Below, one piece after another: positions 27,962 through 38,920 of a stretch of DNA of 64,000 nucleotides. A program made the translations under genes and the position numbers. Origin of the DNA: Saccharothrix sp. GTDB taxonomy: Bacteria; Actinomycetota; Actinomycetes; Mycobacteriales; Pseudonocardiaceae. The first letter of the stretch is position 1. The number at the start of each line of letters is the position of its first letter. The stretch spans positions 1 through 64,000 of the forward strand of contig NZ_JAPSLK010000032.1 of NCBI RefSeq assembly GCF_031180885.1, given 5' to 3'. The notes beneath the pieces were generated by a model. That model did no database searches. It worked only from the letters and a program-made list of their open reading frames with translations, and was not told where the DNA came from.

Positions 27962-28267
27962 CTACAAGTGGGGCTCCAGCCACTTCATCAGCTGGGCCTT
28001 GGGCCGCGCCCCCACCAGCTGGGCCACCAGTTCCCCGCGCCGGTACAGCTGCAACGTCGGCATCCCCATGATCCCCAGGTCGCGGGCCGTCCGGGGATGC
28101 GCGTCCGTGTCGATCTTCGCGAACGACACCGACTCCAGCTCGGCGTCCAGCTCCGCCAGCACCGGCTCGATCATCCGGCAAGGCGGGCACCAGGCCGCCG
28201 TGAACTCCACGAGCACCGCGTCCCCGGTGATCGCCTCCGCGAACGTCTCGTCCGTCAACGCGCGCAC
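27962..28267 (-). CDS. trxA: Thioredoxin
   Basis: A 101-residue thioredoxin with the active site FTAAWCPPCRMIEP near residue 28 (a CPPC variant of CGPC) and the conserved cis-proline in GIMGMPTLQLYRRGE. GTG 28267 is chosen because it gives the standard N-terminus; a longer frame upstream belongs to the MerR gene. It overlaps the MerR stop by 13 bases, so the two form an operon. It reduces protein disulfides in the cytoplasm and is possibly under control of that regulator. Confidence 0.9.
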   Translation of the reverse strand: MRALTDETFAEAITGDAVLVEFTAAWCPPCRMIEPVLAELDAELESVSFAKIDTDAHPRTARDLGIMGMPTLQLYRRGELVAQLVGARPKAQLMKWLEPHL

Positions 28268-28626
28268 GGCCGACTCCTCTTCTCCGCCTCCGCCAACTGC
28301 GTGCGCACCCGGCTCCGCGCGGCCTCCAGCCGCTCGATGCACTCGTCCAGCTCGGCGAGCTTGCGCCGGTACACCGCGACCGACGCCGGACAGGCGTCCC
28401 CGCTCGGGTGGCCGTCCCGCAGGCACTCGACGAACGGCCGGGTGTCCTCCAACGCGAACCCGATCCCGGTCAACGACCTGATCTCGGCCACCAGCCGCAG
28501 GTCGGCCTCGTCGTACTCGCGCTGCCCGTTGGCCCCGCGCCGCGCCGTCAACAGGCCCAGCGACTCGTAATACCGCAGCGCCCGGGTGGTGGTCCCGCCC
28601 AGCCGCGCCAGTTCTCCGATGCGCAC
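28255..28626 (-). CDS. MerR-family transcriptional regulator of the thioredoxin operon
   Basis: A 123-residue regulator. The MerR winged helix (VRIGELARLGGTTTRALRYY) is followed by a long dimerisation helix (residues about 85-118). Two cysteines (ECLRDGH and DACPAS, about 14 residues apart) sit at the junction, where metal- or redox-sensing MerR proteins carry their ligands. GTG 28626 is used because it starts exactly at the HTH. A dyad at 28643-28660 lies just upstream and is probably its own operator. Sensing of thiol or metal stress is inferred from the thioredoxin partner. Confidence 0.87.
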   Translation of the reverse strand: MRIGELARLGGTTTRALRYYESLGLLTARRGANGQREYDEADLRLVAEIRSLTGIGFALEDTRPFVECLRDGHPSGDACPASVAVYRRKLAELDECIERLEAARSRVRTQLAEAEKRSRPCAR

Positions 28627-28642
28627 GGCACCGATCCTCGCC

Positions 28643-28660
28643 CTTGACGCCGACGTCAAG
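28643..28660 (-). promoter_or_regulatory. MerR-type operator upstream of merR-trx
   Basis: CTTGACG (28643-28649) and CGTCAAG (28654-28660) form a dyad with a 4-base spacer. It lies 17 bp before the merR start. On the minus strand its left arm also supplies a TTGACG -35, so the dyad would fall in the -35/-10 spacer as in MerR promoters. Confidence 0.7.
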
Positions 28661-28708
28661 TCCAGTGTGCTTCAGCCCACGGACGCGGCACCCGTACCCT
28701 TGACTACC

Positions 28709-29383
28709 GTGCTAGTGCTCGCCTTGGACACCGCGACCCCCGCCGTCACCGCCGGAGTGGTCGAGTTGACGCCCGACGCGCCGCCCCGCCTGCTCGCGCA
28801 GCGGGTGACGGTGAACGCGAAGGCGCACGGCGAGCTGCTCACACCCCACCTCCAGGAAGCCCTGGCCGAGGCCGGCCACACGCTCCAGGACCTGGACGCC
28901 ATCGTCTGCGGCTCGGGCCCCGGCCCGTTCACCGGGCTCCGCGTGGGCCTGGTCACCGCCGCCGCGCTGGGCCAGGCGCTCAACCGCCCGGTCTACCCGG
29001 TCCCCACCCCCGACGCCATCGCGCTGGACGCGAACACCGGCCACCCGCTCCTCGTGGCGACCGACGCGCGCCGCAAGGAGGTCTACTGGGCCGCCTACGA
29101 CGCCGCCGGCCGCCGCACCGACGGCCCGCACGTCGACAAGCCCGCCGACGTCCTCGACAAGCTCGACACAGCCGTCACCGCGGCGGCCGGCGAAGGTGCC
29201 CGCATCTACGCCGACGTCCTGGACCTCCCCGTGGTGGACGCCCGGTACCCGTCCCCGACCTCGCTGGTCGCGGCCGCCGCCGAGGAACTCCTGGCCGGCG
29301 CCCGCCCCGCCGCCCTCACCCCGCTCTACCTGCGCCGACCCGACGCCGTCGAGCCGGTGGGCCGCAAGAGGGTGACCAGGTGA
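28709..29383 (+). CDS. tsaB: tRNA threonylcarbamoyladenosine biosynthesis protein TsaB
   Basis: A 224-residue ASKHA-fold partner of TsaD. It starts VLVLALDTATPAVTAG and has CGSGPGPFTGLRVG near residue 70, the signature of TsaB. GTG 28709 is preferred over a longer upstream frame because it begins directly with the conserved strand. Its stop overlaps the GTG of rimI. It scaffolds the t6A-forming TsaB-TsaD-TsaE complex. Confidence 0.94.
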   Translation: MLVLALDTATPAVTAGVVELTPDAPPRLLAQRVTVNAKAHGELLTPHLQEALAEAGHTLQDLDAIVCGSGPGPFTGLRVGLVTAAALGQALNRPVYPVPTPDAIALDANTGHPLLVATDARRKEVYWAAYDAAGRRTDGPHVDKPADVLDKLDTAVTAAAGEGARIYADVLDLPVVDARYPSPTSLVAAAAEELLAGARPAALTPLYLRRPDAVEPVGRKRVTR

Positions 29384-29841
29384 CCCCGCGCACGGTCACC
29401 ATCGCGCCGCTGCGCCACGAGGACGCGGCCCGCTGCGCCGAGATCGAGCGGGACCTGTTCCCGGGCGACGACCCGTGGAGCGAGAACGCGTTCCACAGCG
29501 AACTCGACCACGGCAACTTCTACGTCGGCGCCTACACGGACGACGACGCCCTCATCGGCTACGCGGGCCTGGCCCTCACCGACTTCGAGTCGAGCGTCCA
29601 CACCATCGCCGTCGACCGCGCCCACCAGGGCAGCGGCGTCGGCAAGACCCTCCTGCGCACCCTGCTGGCCAAGGCCGACGAGCTGGGCCTGCCGGTGTTC
29701 CTGGAGGTCCGCACGGACAACGTCCCCGCGATCTCGCTCTACCTGGCGCACGGCTTCGAGCACCTGGGCCTGCGCCGCCGCTACTACCAGCCGTCGGGTG
29801 CCGACGCGTACACGATGGGAAGGCCCGCGAACCGTGACTGA
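29380..29841 (+). CDS. rimI: Ribosomal protein S18-alanine N-acetyltransferase (GNAT)
   Basis: A 153-residue GNAT protein. It has an acetyl-CoA loop [15 protein letters not shown] near residue 85, [20 protein letters not shown] and an [14 protein letters not shown] ending, all typical of RimI. GTG 29380 overlaps the tsaB stop and its own stop overlaps tsaD. The tsaB-rimI-tsaD order is widespread in Actinobacteria. It acetylates the N-terminus of S18 and perhaps other proteins. Confidence 0.93.
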   Translation: MTPRTVTIAPLRHEDAARCAEIERDLFPGDDPWSENAFHSELDHGNFYVGAYTDDDALIGYAGLALTDFESSVHTIAVDRAHQGSGVGKTLLRTLLAKADELGLPVFLEVRTDNVPAISLYLAHGFEHLGLRRRYYQPSGADAYTMGRPANRD

Positions 29842-30886
29842 CCGGCTCATCCTCGGCATCGAGAGCTCCTGCGACGAGACGGGCGTCGGCATCGTCCGCC
29901 TCGGCCCGGACGGCGCGCTGGAACTGCTCGCCGACGAGGTCGCCTCCAGCGTCGAGGAGCACGCGCGCTTCGGCGGCGTGGTCCCGGAGGTGGCGTCGCG
30001 CGCCCACCTGGAGGCGATGGTGCCCACCATGCGCCGCGCGGTGGAGAAGGCCGGGATCGAACTGTCCGACATCCACTCGATCGCCGTCACCGCGGGTCCC
30101 GGCCTCGCCGGCGCCCTCCTGGTCGGCACTTCGGCGGCCAAGGCGTACGCCGCCGCGCTCGACAAGCCGCTCTTCGGCGTCAACCACCTCGCGGGCCACG
30201 TCGCCGCCGACACCCTCCAGCACGGCCCGCTGCCCAAGCGGTGCGTGGCGCTGCTGGTGTCCGGTGGCCACTCCCAGTTGCTGCTGGTCGAGGGCCTGGC
30301 GGAGAAGATCACCGAGATCGGCTCGACCGTGGACGACGCGGCCGGCGAGGCCTACGACAAGGTCGCCCGCCTGCTCGACCTGCCCTACCCGGGCGGTCCG
30401 CCGATCGACAAGCTGGCCAAGCAGGGCAACGGGTGCGCCATCGCGTTCCCGCGCGGCCTGACCGGTCCGCGTGACGCGAAGTACGACTTCTCGTTCTCCG
30501 GCCTGAAGACGTCCGTCGCGCGGTGGGTGGAGAAGCGGGAGAAGGCCGGCGAGGAGATCCCGCTCGCCGACGTGGCCGCGTCGTTCCAGGAGGCGGTGGC
30601 GGACGTGCTGACCGCCAAGGCCATCCGGGCGTGCCAGGACTTCGGCGTGGACACCCTGGTGATCTCCGGCGGGGTCGCGGCGAACTCGCGGCTGTCCGGC
30701 CTGGCCGCCGAGCGTTGTGCCGAGGCGGGCATCGAACTGCGCGTGCCCCGTCCCCGGCTGTGCACCGACAACGGTGCGATGATCGCCGCCCTGGGCGCGC
30801 ACCTGGTGGCGGCCGGCGCGAAGCCGTCCCCGCTCGACCTGTCCACCGTCCCGGGGCTACCCGTCGGCACCGTCCAGGTCTTCTAG
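29834..30886 (+). CDS. tsaD: tRNA N6-adenosine threonylcarbamoyltransferase TsaD
   Basis: A 350-residue ASKHA-fold catalytic subunit that transfers threonylcarbamoyl to A37 of ANN-decoding tRNAs. It has [16 protein letters not shown] at the start, metal-binding [18 protein letters not shown] and [21 protein letters not shown] 29834 overlaps rimI by 8 bases. Its last 30 bases overlap the 3' end of the opposing SARP gene. Confidence 0.96.
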   Translation: MTDRLILGIESSCDETGVGIVRLGPDGALELLADEVASSVEEHARFGGVVPEVASRAHLEAMVPTMRRAVEKAGIELSDIHSIAVTAGPGLAGALLVGTSAAKAYAAALDKPLFGVNHLAGHVAADTLQHGPLPKRCVALLVSGGHSQLLLVEGLAEKITEIGSTVDDAAGEAYDKVARLLDLPYPGGPPIDKLAKQGNGCAIAFPRGLTGPRDAKYDFSFSGLKTSVARWVEKREKAGEEIPLADVAASFQEAVADVLTAKAIRACQDFGVDTLVISGGVAANSRLSGLAAERCAEAGIELRVPRPRLCTDNGAMIAALGAHLVAAGAKPSPLDLSTVPGLPVGTVQVF

Positions 30887-33796
30887 CCCTTCTTCACAGG
30901 CGAGCCGGAACCGCTCGTCGCCCAGGACCTCCCGGGCGGCGGCGGTGATCCGGTCCACGTCGTGGCGCTCACCGTCCGGCAGCGGCACCCCGACCGACCG
31001 CCGGTGCCCGGTGGCGACCCCGAGCAGCCGCGCCGCCTCCTCGTGCCGACCGGCCAACGCCTCGGCGCCCGCCAACCCCTCGCACGCCAGCGCCACCGCC
31101 CGCGGGTCCCCGACCCGACGCGCCAACTCCAGCCCGGCCCTTTGCAGCCGAAGCGCTTTGTCGACATCTCCCCGTTGTTCGGCCACGAACCCCTGCTCGG
31201 CCAGCACCAGCGTCGCCCCGGCCTCGAACCCGACCTGCCGGTGCCAGTCGTGCAGCCGCGCCAGCAGCCGGTCCGCTTCGTCGAGGTCCCCGACCCGCCG
31301 CGCGACCAGCGCCAACCCGGTCTCCGCGTACATCTCGCCGGGGGAGAAGCCCTGGTCGGCCGCGATCCGCCGGGCCTGCTCGTGCAGCGCGCGGGCCTCG
31401 GCGAAGTCGCCGGTCAGGAGTGCGACCCGGCCCAACCAGGACAGCGTGTAGGACACCTCCGGCCACGAGCGCAGTTCACGCGCCAGCTCCAGCCCCTGCC
31501 GGTGGACCCGCGCCGCCGTGTCGTAGTCGCCGCGCAACTGGGCGAGCGTCCCGAGCGCGAACGAAGCCTGGAGCCGCCCCCACCGATCGCCCAGCCTGAC
31601 GAACGTCCGCTCAGCCCTCTCGGCAGCGTCCCGAGCGGTGTCGAAGTCCCCTCGCGCCATCGCCTGGCTGAACCGGTCCGACAGCGCCGCCGCCACACCC
31701 CACTCGTCCCCCTCCGCGACGAACTCCTCCAGCGCCGAGTCCGTCAGCTTCTCCCCGGCGACCATGTCCCCGACGGTCGAGAACACGTACCCGAGGAACC
31801 ACCGCGCCCGCGGGTCCGCCACGACCCCGGGGTCCTGCACCGGCCCACCGGCCAGCACCGAGAACCCCAGCCGCCACGGACCGTCCAACGCGTCCCGCGC
31901 CTCCCGGACCCGCCCGCGCAGGAACCAGTACCAGGCCAACGCCCGAGCCGCGCCCGCGTCACCCGCCACGGCCGCCCGCAGGTTCGCCGCGTCGGCGTCC
32001 AACCGCGCCAACCACCGCAGCTGGTCTGGACCGCGCAGCTCAGGCCCGGCCCGCTCGGCCAACGCCCGGTAGTGGTCCGCGTGCCGCGCCCGCACCGCGT
32101 CCCACTCACCCGCCTCGACCAGCCGCTCACGCCCGTAATCGGCCACCGACTCCAACAACCGGTACCGCACCCGATCGCCGGGCGACACCACCACCAGCGA
32201 CCGGTCGACCAGCTTGCTCAGGCTCTCCAGCACGTCATCCACGCCGTCCCCCGCGCAGATCGCCTCGGCCGCCTCCAGATCACACCCCTCGACCACCACC
32301 GCCAGCCGCCGCAACACCGCCCGCTCAGCCGGCCCGAGCAGGTCCCAACTCCAGTCGATCATCGCCCGCAAGGCCCGCTGCCGGGCCGGCGCGTCCCGAG
32401 GCCCGCCGGACAACACCCGAAACCGGTCGTCCAACCGCTCAAGCAGCCCTTCGACCCCCAGCGCCCGCACCCGGGTCGCCGCCAACTCCAACGCCAACGG
32501 CAACCCGTCCAGCCGCCCGCAGATCCGCTCGACGACGGCTCGGTTCCCGGCCGTCACCGAGAACCCCGGCACCGCCGCCGAAACCCGTTCCGCGAACAAC
32601 CGCACCGCATCCGCAGGTTCCAGCGGCGGCACCACCCAGACGCTCTCGCCGGCGATCCCCAACGGCTCCTGACTGGTCGCCAACACCCGCAACCCCGGCA
32701 CCGCCCGCAACAGCCGCGCCACCACCCCGGCAACCGCCCCCACCAGCCGCTCGCAGTTGTCCAGCACCAGCAAGACGTCCCGCCCCCGAAACGCCTCCGC
32801 GACCCGATCCACCAGCCCAGCGGCCAAACCGGGCGCAACCTCCTCCCGCACCCCCACCACAGCCGCCACCGCCCCGGCCACCCGGTCACCCTCGACCCCG
32901 TCACCGTCGACGCGGTCCAGTCCGGCCAGCTCGACCAGCCACACCCCGTCCGCCACGCCGGGAACCAGCGACCGCGCCACCTCCACCGCGAGGCTGGTCT
33001 TCCCCACCCCGCCCGGCCCCGTCAACGTCACCAGCCGCGACGACCCCAGCAGCGCCGACACCGACGCCACCGCCCCCGCCCGCCCCACCAACGACGTCAC
33101 CGGCGCGGGCAGGTTCGTCCGCGGCCGCTCCACCTCGTGCCGCAGCAGAGCCCGCTGCAACTCCACCAACTCAGGCCCCGGCGCCAGCCCCTGCTCCTCC
33201 GCCAGCACCCGCCGGTAAGCCGCGAAGCTCTCCAGCGCCGCCACCTGCTGCCCACCCAGGTACAGCGACCGCATGTGCAGGCCCCGCAACCGTTCCCGCA
33301 CCGGGTGCCGCGCCACCTCCTCCGCCAGCGACACCGGCCGCCCGGCAGCCAACAACGCCTCAGCCCGGTCCTCCACGACCGCCAGCCGCTCCAAAGCCGC
33401 CCGTTCCGCGAACCCCACCGCGAACGGTTCCGCCCCGAACTCCGCCAGCGGCTCACCCCGCCACAGCGCCAGCGCCTCGTCGAACGAACCCGCCGCAGCC
33501 AACTCCCGGAACGCCACCACGTCCAGCCACGAGTACCGCACCGCGTACCCCGGCGGCTCCCACACCACCGCGTCCCGCCCCAACACCTTCCGCAAAGCGG
33601 ACACCTTGGTCTGCAACGTGTTCCTGTCCGGCGGGTGCGCGCCCCACAGCGCCGCGCCCAGCGCGTCCACCGGCACCGGCCGGCCCTCGGCGACCAGCAG
33701 CCGCGCGAGCAGCGCCCGCACCTTCGCCTCCGGCACCCGCACCGGGGTCCCGTCCGCCGTCCACACCGCCAGGGGACCCAGCACGCCGAATCGCAC
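30857..33796 (-). CDS. AfsR/SARP-family transcriptional regulator with NB-ARC and TPR domains
   Basis: A 979-residue regulator. The winged helix ([15 protein letters not shown], about 1-90) and BTAD (about 95-240) are followed by an NB-ARC ATPase with P-loop [17 protein letters not shown] near 270, Walker [13 protein letters not shown] near 345 and [12 protein letters not shown] near 440. A TPR-rich region starts at about 690. GTG 33796 starts directly with the conserved strand. It is divergent from the imine-reductase-like gene. Three heptamers of 11-bp period lie between them, so autoregulation and control of the reductase are likely (inference). Confidence 0.9.
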   Translation of the reverse strand: MRFGVLGPLAVWTADGTPVRVPEAKVRALLARLLVAEGRPVPVDALGAALWGAHPPDRNTLQTKVSALRKVLGRDAVVWEPPGYAVRYSWLDVVAFRELAAAGSFDEALALWRGEPLAEFGAEPFAVGFAERAALERLAVVEDRAEALLAAGRPVSLAEEVARHPVRERLRGLHMRSLYLGGQQVAALESFAAYRRVLAEEQGLAPGPELVELQRALLRHEVERPRTNLPAPVTSLVGRAGAVASVSALLGSSRLVTLTGPGGVGKTSLAVEVARSLVPGVADGVWLVELAGLDRVDGDGVEGDRVAGAVAAVVGVREEVAPGLAAGLVDRVAEAFRGRDVLLVLDNCERLVGAVAGVVARLLRAVPGLRVLATSQEPLGIAGESVWVVPPLEPADAVRLFAERVSAAVPGFSVTAGNRAVVERICGRLDGLPLALELAATRVRALGVEGLLERLDDRFRVLSGGPRDAPARQRALRAMIDWSWDLLGPAERAVLRRLAVVVEGCDLEAAEAICAGDGVDDVLESLSKLVDRSLVVVSPGDRVRYRLLESVADYGRERLVEAGEWDAVRARHADHYRALAERAGPELRGPDQLRWLARLDADAANLRAAVAGDAGAARALAWYWFLRGRVREARDALDGPWRLGFSVLAGGPVQDPGVVADPRARWFLGYVFSTVGDMVAGEKLTDSALEEFVAEGDEWGVAAALSDRFSQAMARGDFDTARDAAERAERTFVRLGDRWGRLQASFALGTLAQLRGDYDTAARVHRQGLELARELRSWPEVSYTLSWLGRVALLTGDFAEARALHEQARRIAADQGFSPGEMYAETGLALVARRVGDLDEADRLLARLHDWHRQVGFEAGATLVLAEQGFVAEQRGDVDKALRLQRAGLELARRVGDPRAVALACEGLAGAEALAGRHEEAARLLGVATGHRRSVGVPLPDGERHDVDRITAAAREVLGDERFRLACEEGLEDLDGADG

Positions 33797-33808
33797 GACC
33801 TGAAGTCA

Positions 33809-33837
33809 ACCAGCAGCGGACCCGCAGTGAACCCGCA
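33809..33837. promoter_or_regulatory. Candidate SARP operator: three heptamers at 11-bp spacing
   Basis: ACCAGCA (33809-33815), ACCCGCA (33820-33826) and ACCCGCA (33831-33837) repeat exactly every 11 bp on one face of the helix. This is the known layout of SARP binding sites. They lie between the SARP gene and the gene it faces, about 45 bp before the latter's ATG. Confidence 0.7.
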
Positions 33838-33881
33838 GCGCCCGCCGACAACCTGGTCCCGACACCGAACGAAGGAGCAAC

Positions 33882-34745
33882 ATGAGCACGCCGCTGACCT
33901 TGATCGGCCTCGGCCCCATGGGGCAGGCCATGGTCCGCAAGTTCCTCGCCGCCGGCCACCCGGTCACCGTCTGGAACCGCACCGCGAGCCGCGCCGACGC
34001 CCTGGTCGAGCAGGGCGCCACCCGCGCCGGCACCCCGCAGGCCGCCGTCGACGCGGCCAAGCTGGTCCTGCTCAGCCTGACCGACTACGCCGCGATGCAC
34101 GAGATCCTGGGCGAGGTCGACCTGGCCGGGAAGACCGTCGTCAACCTCAGCTCCGACACCCCGGACAAGACCCTGAAGGCCGCCGCCTGGCTCGCCGAGC
34201 GGGGCGCGGAACTGCTGGTGGGCGGGGTGATGGCGCCCGCGCCGATGGTCGGCGAGGAGGGCGCGTACATCTTCTACAGCGGCCCGAAGGACGTGTTCGA
34301 GGCGCACAAGGACGTGCTGGCGGTCATCGGCCGGCCGGACTACCTCGGGGAGGACCACTCCCTGGCGCAGCTGTTCTACCAGGCGCAGCTCGACTACTTC
34401 CTGACCGCGCTGGCCGGTGTCCTGCACAGCGTGGCCCTGGTGAAGACCGCCGGCGTCCCGGCCGCCGCGTTCGCCCCGTACCTGCGGGACAACCTGGACT
34501 CGATCGCGATGTACCTGGACGAGACCGTGCAGGCGGTCGACTCGGGCGAACATCCGGGCGACGAGGCGAACATCCTCATGATGGGCGCGACCGCCGACCA
34601 CATCGTCGGGGCCAGCGACGCGACCGGACTGGACGCCGAACTGCCGAGGGCGGTCCAGTCGCTCTACCGGCGCGGCATCGAGGCCGGGCTCGGTCGCAGC
34701 AGCTGGACCGCCCTCTACGAAGTGATCAACGGCAAGCGGAATTAA
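33882..34745 (+). CDS. NAD(P)-dependent imine reductase/6-phosphogluconate dehydrogenase-like oxidoreductase
   Basis: A 287-residue protein. The Rossmann motif IGLGPMGQAMVRKFLAAGH and the NADP-type WNRTASRADAL are at the N-terminus. A helical dimerisation domain follows (LDYFLTALAGVLHSVALVKT). This resembles imine reductases (IRED) and beta-hydroxyacid dehydrogenase relatives. GAAGGAG precedes ATG 33882. The natural substrate is unknown; IREDs reduce cyclic imines and some act in natural-product pathways. It is probably controlled by the divergent SARP. Its stop overlaps the stop of the opposing phosphatase gene. Confidence 0.82.
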   Translation: MSTPLTLIGLGPMGQAMVRKFLAAGHPVTVWNRTASRADALVEQGATRAGTPQAAVDAAKLVLLSLTDYAAMHEILGEVDLAGKTVVNLSSDTPDKTLKAAAWLAERGAELLVGGVMAPAPMVGEEGAYIFYSGPKDVFEAHKDVLAVIGRPDYLGEDHSLAQLFYQAQLDYFLTALAGVLHSVALVKTAGVPAAAFAPYLRDNLDSIAMYLDETVQAVDSGEHPGDEANILMMGATADHIVGASDATGLDAELPRAVQSLYRRGIEAGLGRSSWTALYEVINGKRN

Positions 34746-36247
34746 ACGCTGTTAAGGCCGGGGTTGCGGTCCTCCACCACAAAGGACTTCAGGGTGGTGG
34801 CCGCGGCCCCGGGAGTGCGCACCGCGGGCAACGTGCGGAAGTCCGCGCGCATTTCCCGCGCGGTGAACCGGGTCCGCACGTACCCGCGCCGCCGGCTGTG
34901 CAGCTTGATGTGCGGGTTGAGCCGGAGCTGGGTCTGGTCCACGGTGTCGTTGCCGTCGCCGCCGGAGGTGACGGACGTGCAGACCAGCTCCGTCCCGACG
35001 GTCCGCGACGACGCCGGGTCGTTCCAGTCGGCCTTGATGTCGGCGGCGTAGTGGGCGTGCACGTCACCGGTCAGCACGACGGTGTTGCGCACGCCCGCGT
35101 CGACCCAGCCGCGGGTGATCCGGTCGCGCGAGGCCAGGTAGCCGTCCCACCCGTCCATCGAGACCTCCTTCACCGGGCCGTCCTTGCGGTCGCGCTCGGC
35201 GAAGAAGACCTGCTGGCCCAGGACGTCCCAGCGGGCGCGGGACCGGCGGAACCCGTCCAGCAGCCACGCCTCCTGCTCCGCGCCGGTGATGCTGCGGGTC
35301 GGGTTGCCCGCCTCGGTGCACGTCTTCCAGCCGTCGCCGCACGCCTGGTCGTCGCGGTACTGGCGGGTGTCGAGCATGTGGAAGTTGGCCAGCGCGCCCC
35401 ACTGGACCCGGCGGTAGAGCTGCATGTCGACGCCGTTCGGGCGGGCGGACCGGCGCAGCGGCATGTTCTCGTAGTACGCCTGGAACGCCGCCGCGCGCCG
35501 GTCGAGGAAGCTCGGGTCCGGCTGCTCGGGCACCTCGTCCGCCCAGTTGTTCTCGAGTTCGTGATCGTCCCAGACGACCAGCCACGGGGCGGCGGCGTGC
35601 GCGAACTGGAGGTCCGCGTCGGTCTTGTACTGGGCGTGGCGGAGCCGGTAGTCGGCGAGGGTGCGGGTCTCCGGGCCGACCACGGTGCGCACGTCGGCCG
35701 CCTTGGCCGCGTACTCGTACTGGTAGTCGCCCAGGTGCAGGACCAGGTCCGGGTCGTCCTCGGCGAGGCGGCGGTAGGCGGTGAAGTAGCCCTCGCCGTA
35801 GTGCGCGCAGGAGGCGAAGCACATGGTCAGGTCCTGCACCTCCCACGGCGCGGGCGCGGTGCGGGTGCGACCGACCGGCGAGACGTGGTCACCGGCCCGG
35901 AACCGGTAGAAGTACTCCGCGCCGGGCCGCAACCCGAAGGGTTCGACGTGCACGCTGTGCGCGCTGTCCGGCCGCGCGACCTCCGTACCGCGCCGCACGA
36001 CCCGCCGGAACCGCTCGTCCTCGGCGATCTCCCAGTGCACGGGGACCATCCGGTTGGGCATGCCGCCGAGGCCGTCCTCGTTGAGCGGCTTCGGGGCGAG
36101 GCGCGTCCAGAGGACGACCCCGTCCGGCCGCGGGTCGCCGCTGGCCACGCCGAGGGTGAACGGGTCGTCGAGCGTGGGGAAGCCCGCCCCGGCCGTGGCC
36201 AGAGCGACACCGCCGATGAGCAGGGTCCGTCGCGTCACGGTGTTCAT
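34742..36247 (-). CDS. phoD: PhoD-type alkaline phosphatase, Tat-exported
   Basis: A 501-residue protein with a twin-arginine signal peptide (TRRTLLIGGVALATAGAG, residues about 5-22). It has the PhoD metal-centre motifs FASCAHYGEGYFTAY, HLGDYQYEY, WDDHELENNWADE and TGDVHAHYAAD. It would be exported folded and hydrolyse phosphate mono- or diesters outside the cell using Fe/Ca. A single PHO-box-like GTTCACC lies upstream on its strand near 36280. Phosphate control is possible but weakly supported. Confidence 0.92.
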   Translation of the reverse strand: MNTVTRRTLLIGGVALATAGAGFPTLDDPFTLGVASGDPRPDGVVLWTRLAPKPLNEDGLGGMPNRMVPVHWEIAEDERFRRVVRRGTEVARPDSAHSVHVEPFGLRPGAEYFYRFRAGDHVSPVGRTRTAPAPWEVQDLTMCFASCAHYGEGYFTAYRRLAEDDPDLVLHLGDYQYEYAAKAADVRTVVGPETRTLADYRLRHAQYKTDADLQFAHAAAPWLVVWDDHELENNWADEVPEQPDPSFLDRRAAAFQAYYENMPLRRSARPNGVDMQLYRRVQWGALANFHMLDTRQYRDDQACGDGWKTCTEAGNPTRSITGAEQEAWLLDGFRRSRARWDVLGQQVFFAERDRKDGPVKEVSMDGWDGYLASRDRITRGWVDAGVRNTVVLTGDVHAHYAADIKADWNDPASSRTVGTELVCTSVTSGGDGNDTVDQTQLRLNPHIKLHSRRRGYVRTRFTAREMRADFRTLPAVRTPGAAATTLKSFVVEDRNPGLNSV

Positions 36248-36587
36248 GCGGCTGACCGTCCGCCACGGTGTTGGCGATCAGGTGAACATCAACACTCGCC
36301 CAAACGACACTCCCATGAGCGCCACCCTCCACCCCCACCGTCCCCATCCCCCTCCACCCACCCCACCTCCACCCGCCTCCTCCACCCGAGGGCAAGCAGG
36401 GTCACCGCGGCGTGGGTTCCGGGTGGTCGCCGGGACGAGTGACGGGGGTCGTTGAAGCGTTGGCACTCGCGTGGGTAGAGTGCTAGATGCACGGCACCAG
36501 CAACCGCCCCGACCCCCGCGACGGCGGGGTGGCAGGAGCCGTAAACGCAACCTGCCAACGCTTTCGACGACCGTGGAGGTCAGCCCG
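36248..36587. other. Divergent promoter region phoD/groES with polypyrimidine tract
   Basis: About 340 bases with no gene. It holds the phoD 5' region, a C/T/A-rich low-complexity tract at about 36318-36395 (CCACC/CCTCC runs), the CIRCE element at 36460-36486 and the groES leader with GGAGGT at 36575-36580. Confidence 0.7.
36460..36486 (+). promoter_or_regulatory. CIRCE operator (HrcA binding site) of groES-groEL
   Basis: TTGGCACTC (36460-36468), nine bases, then GAGTGCTAG (36478-36486) match the CIRCE consensus TTAGCACTC-N9-GAGTGCTAA with the GCACTC/GAGTGC core intact. It predicts HrcA heat-shock repression of the groESL transcript. Confidence 0.93.
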
Positions 36588-36881
36588 GTGAGCGTGAACA
36601 TCAAGCCGCTCGAGGACAAGATCGTCGTCCAGGCCAGCGAGGCCGAGACCACGACCGCTTCCGGCCTCGTGATCCCGGACACCGCGAAGGAGAAGCCCCA
36701 GGAGGGCAAGGTCCTCGCGGTCGGTCCCGGCCGGATCGACGACAAGGGCAACCGCATCCCCGTGGACGTGGCTGTCGGCGACGTCGTCATCTACTCCAAG
36801 TACGGCGGCACCGAGGTCAAGTACAACGGCGAGGAGTACCTGATCCTCTCCGCCCGCGACGTGCTGGCCGTCATCAACTGA
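36588..36881 (+). CDS. groES: Co-chaperonin GroES
   Basis: A 97-residue co-chaperonin forming the heptameric lid of GroEL. It has [12 protein letters not shown] at the start, the mobile-loop region [20 protein letters not shown] and [19 protein letters not shown] 36588 follows GGAGGT 7 bases upstream; longer frames lack this. It lies behind CIRCE. An 11-bp intercistronic hairpin (36903-36913 with 36937-36947) separates it from groEL1 and may adjust the GroES:GroEL ratio. Confidence 0.97.
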   Translation: MSVNIKPLEDKIVVQASEAETTTASGLVIPDTAKEKPQEGKVLAVGPGRIDDKGNRIPVDVAVGDVVIYSKYGGTEVKYNGEEYLILSARDVLAVIN

Positions 36882-36902
36882 CGTTCCGGCCGGACACGTG
36901 GA

Positions 36903-36947
36903 GAACGCCCCGGCGGCCTCGGTTCACCGGGGGCACCCGGGGCGTTC
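36903..36947 (+). other. Intercistronic hairpin groES-groEL1
   Basis: GAACGCCCCGG (36903-36913) pairs with CCGGGGCGTTC (36937-36947). No T-run follows, so it is more likely an mRNA processing, stabilising or attenuating element than a full terminator. Confidence 0.6.
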
Positions 36948-36958
36948 CGCGCATCTGA

Positions 36959-38596
<1,638 letters not shown>

Positions 38597-38624
38597 GCCC
38601 GACCGGCTCCACGCCGCTCGAACT

Positions 38625-38664
38625 CGAAGGGGGCGGCACCCACCCGCGGGTGCCGCCCCCTTCG
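38625..38664 (+). terminator. Strong terminator of groES-groEL1
   Basis: A perfect 17-bp stem (38625-38641 with 38648-38664) closes a 6-base loop. It begins CGAAGGGGGCGGCACC. Confidence 0.88.
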
Positions 38665-38805
38665 GCGTGCCGGGGCCACACCCGAACGTGCTCGGGGGCG
38701 CGCACGCCTGGAACTGTCGTACCCCCGTGGTTGGCTGTTTCGTAGGGGCGCTCCGAGCGGGGGTACGCCCGCACGAGCCTTCCCACCCGCGCAAACCCCC
38801 GCACT

Positions 38806-38885
38806 GGCACCGGCCTCACGCCAGCCCGGCACCGGCCTCATGTCGGCCCGGCACCGGCCTCACGCCAGCCCCGGCACCGGCCGCC
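38806..38885. repeat. 22-bp tandem repeat, about 3.5 units
   Basis: The unit begins GGCACCGGCCTCACGCCAGC. Units start at 38806, 38828 (variant CATGTCGG), 38850 and a partial one at 38873. Confidence 0.7.
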
Positions 38886-38920
38886 CTGCGCACCTGCCCA
38901 CCCCGCATCGCCCGGCCCTG

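Noticed and set aside
36270-36300. PHO box upstream of phoD
   Set aside because: Only one GTTCACC half-site is visible without a second repeat at 11-bp spacing, so it is mentioned but not annotated.
30962-36442. 1826-codon rightward open frame
   Set aside because: It crosses the SARP, imine-reductase and phosphatase genes in wrong frames. It is Pro/Arg/His/Gln-rich without domains.
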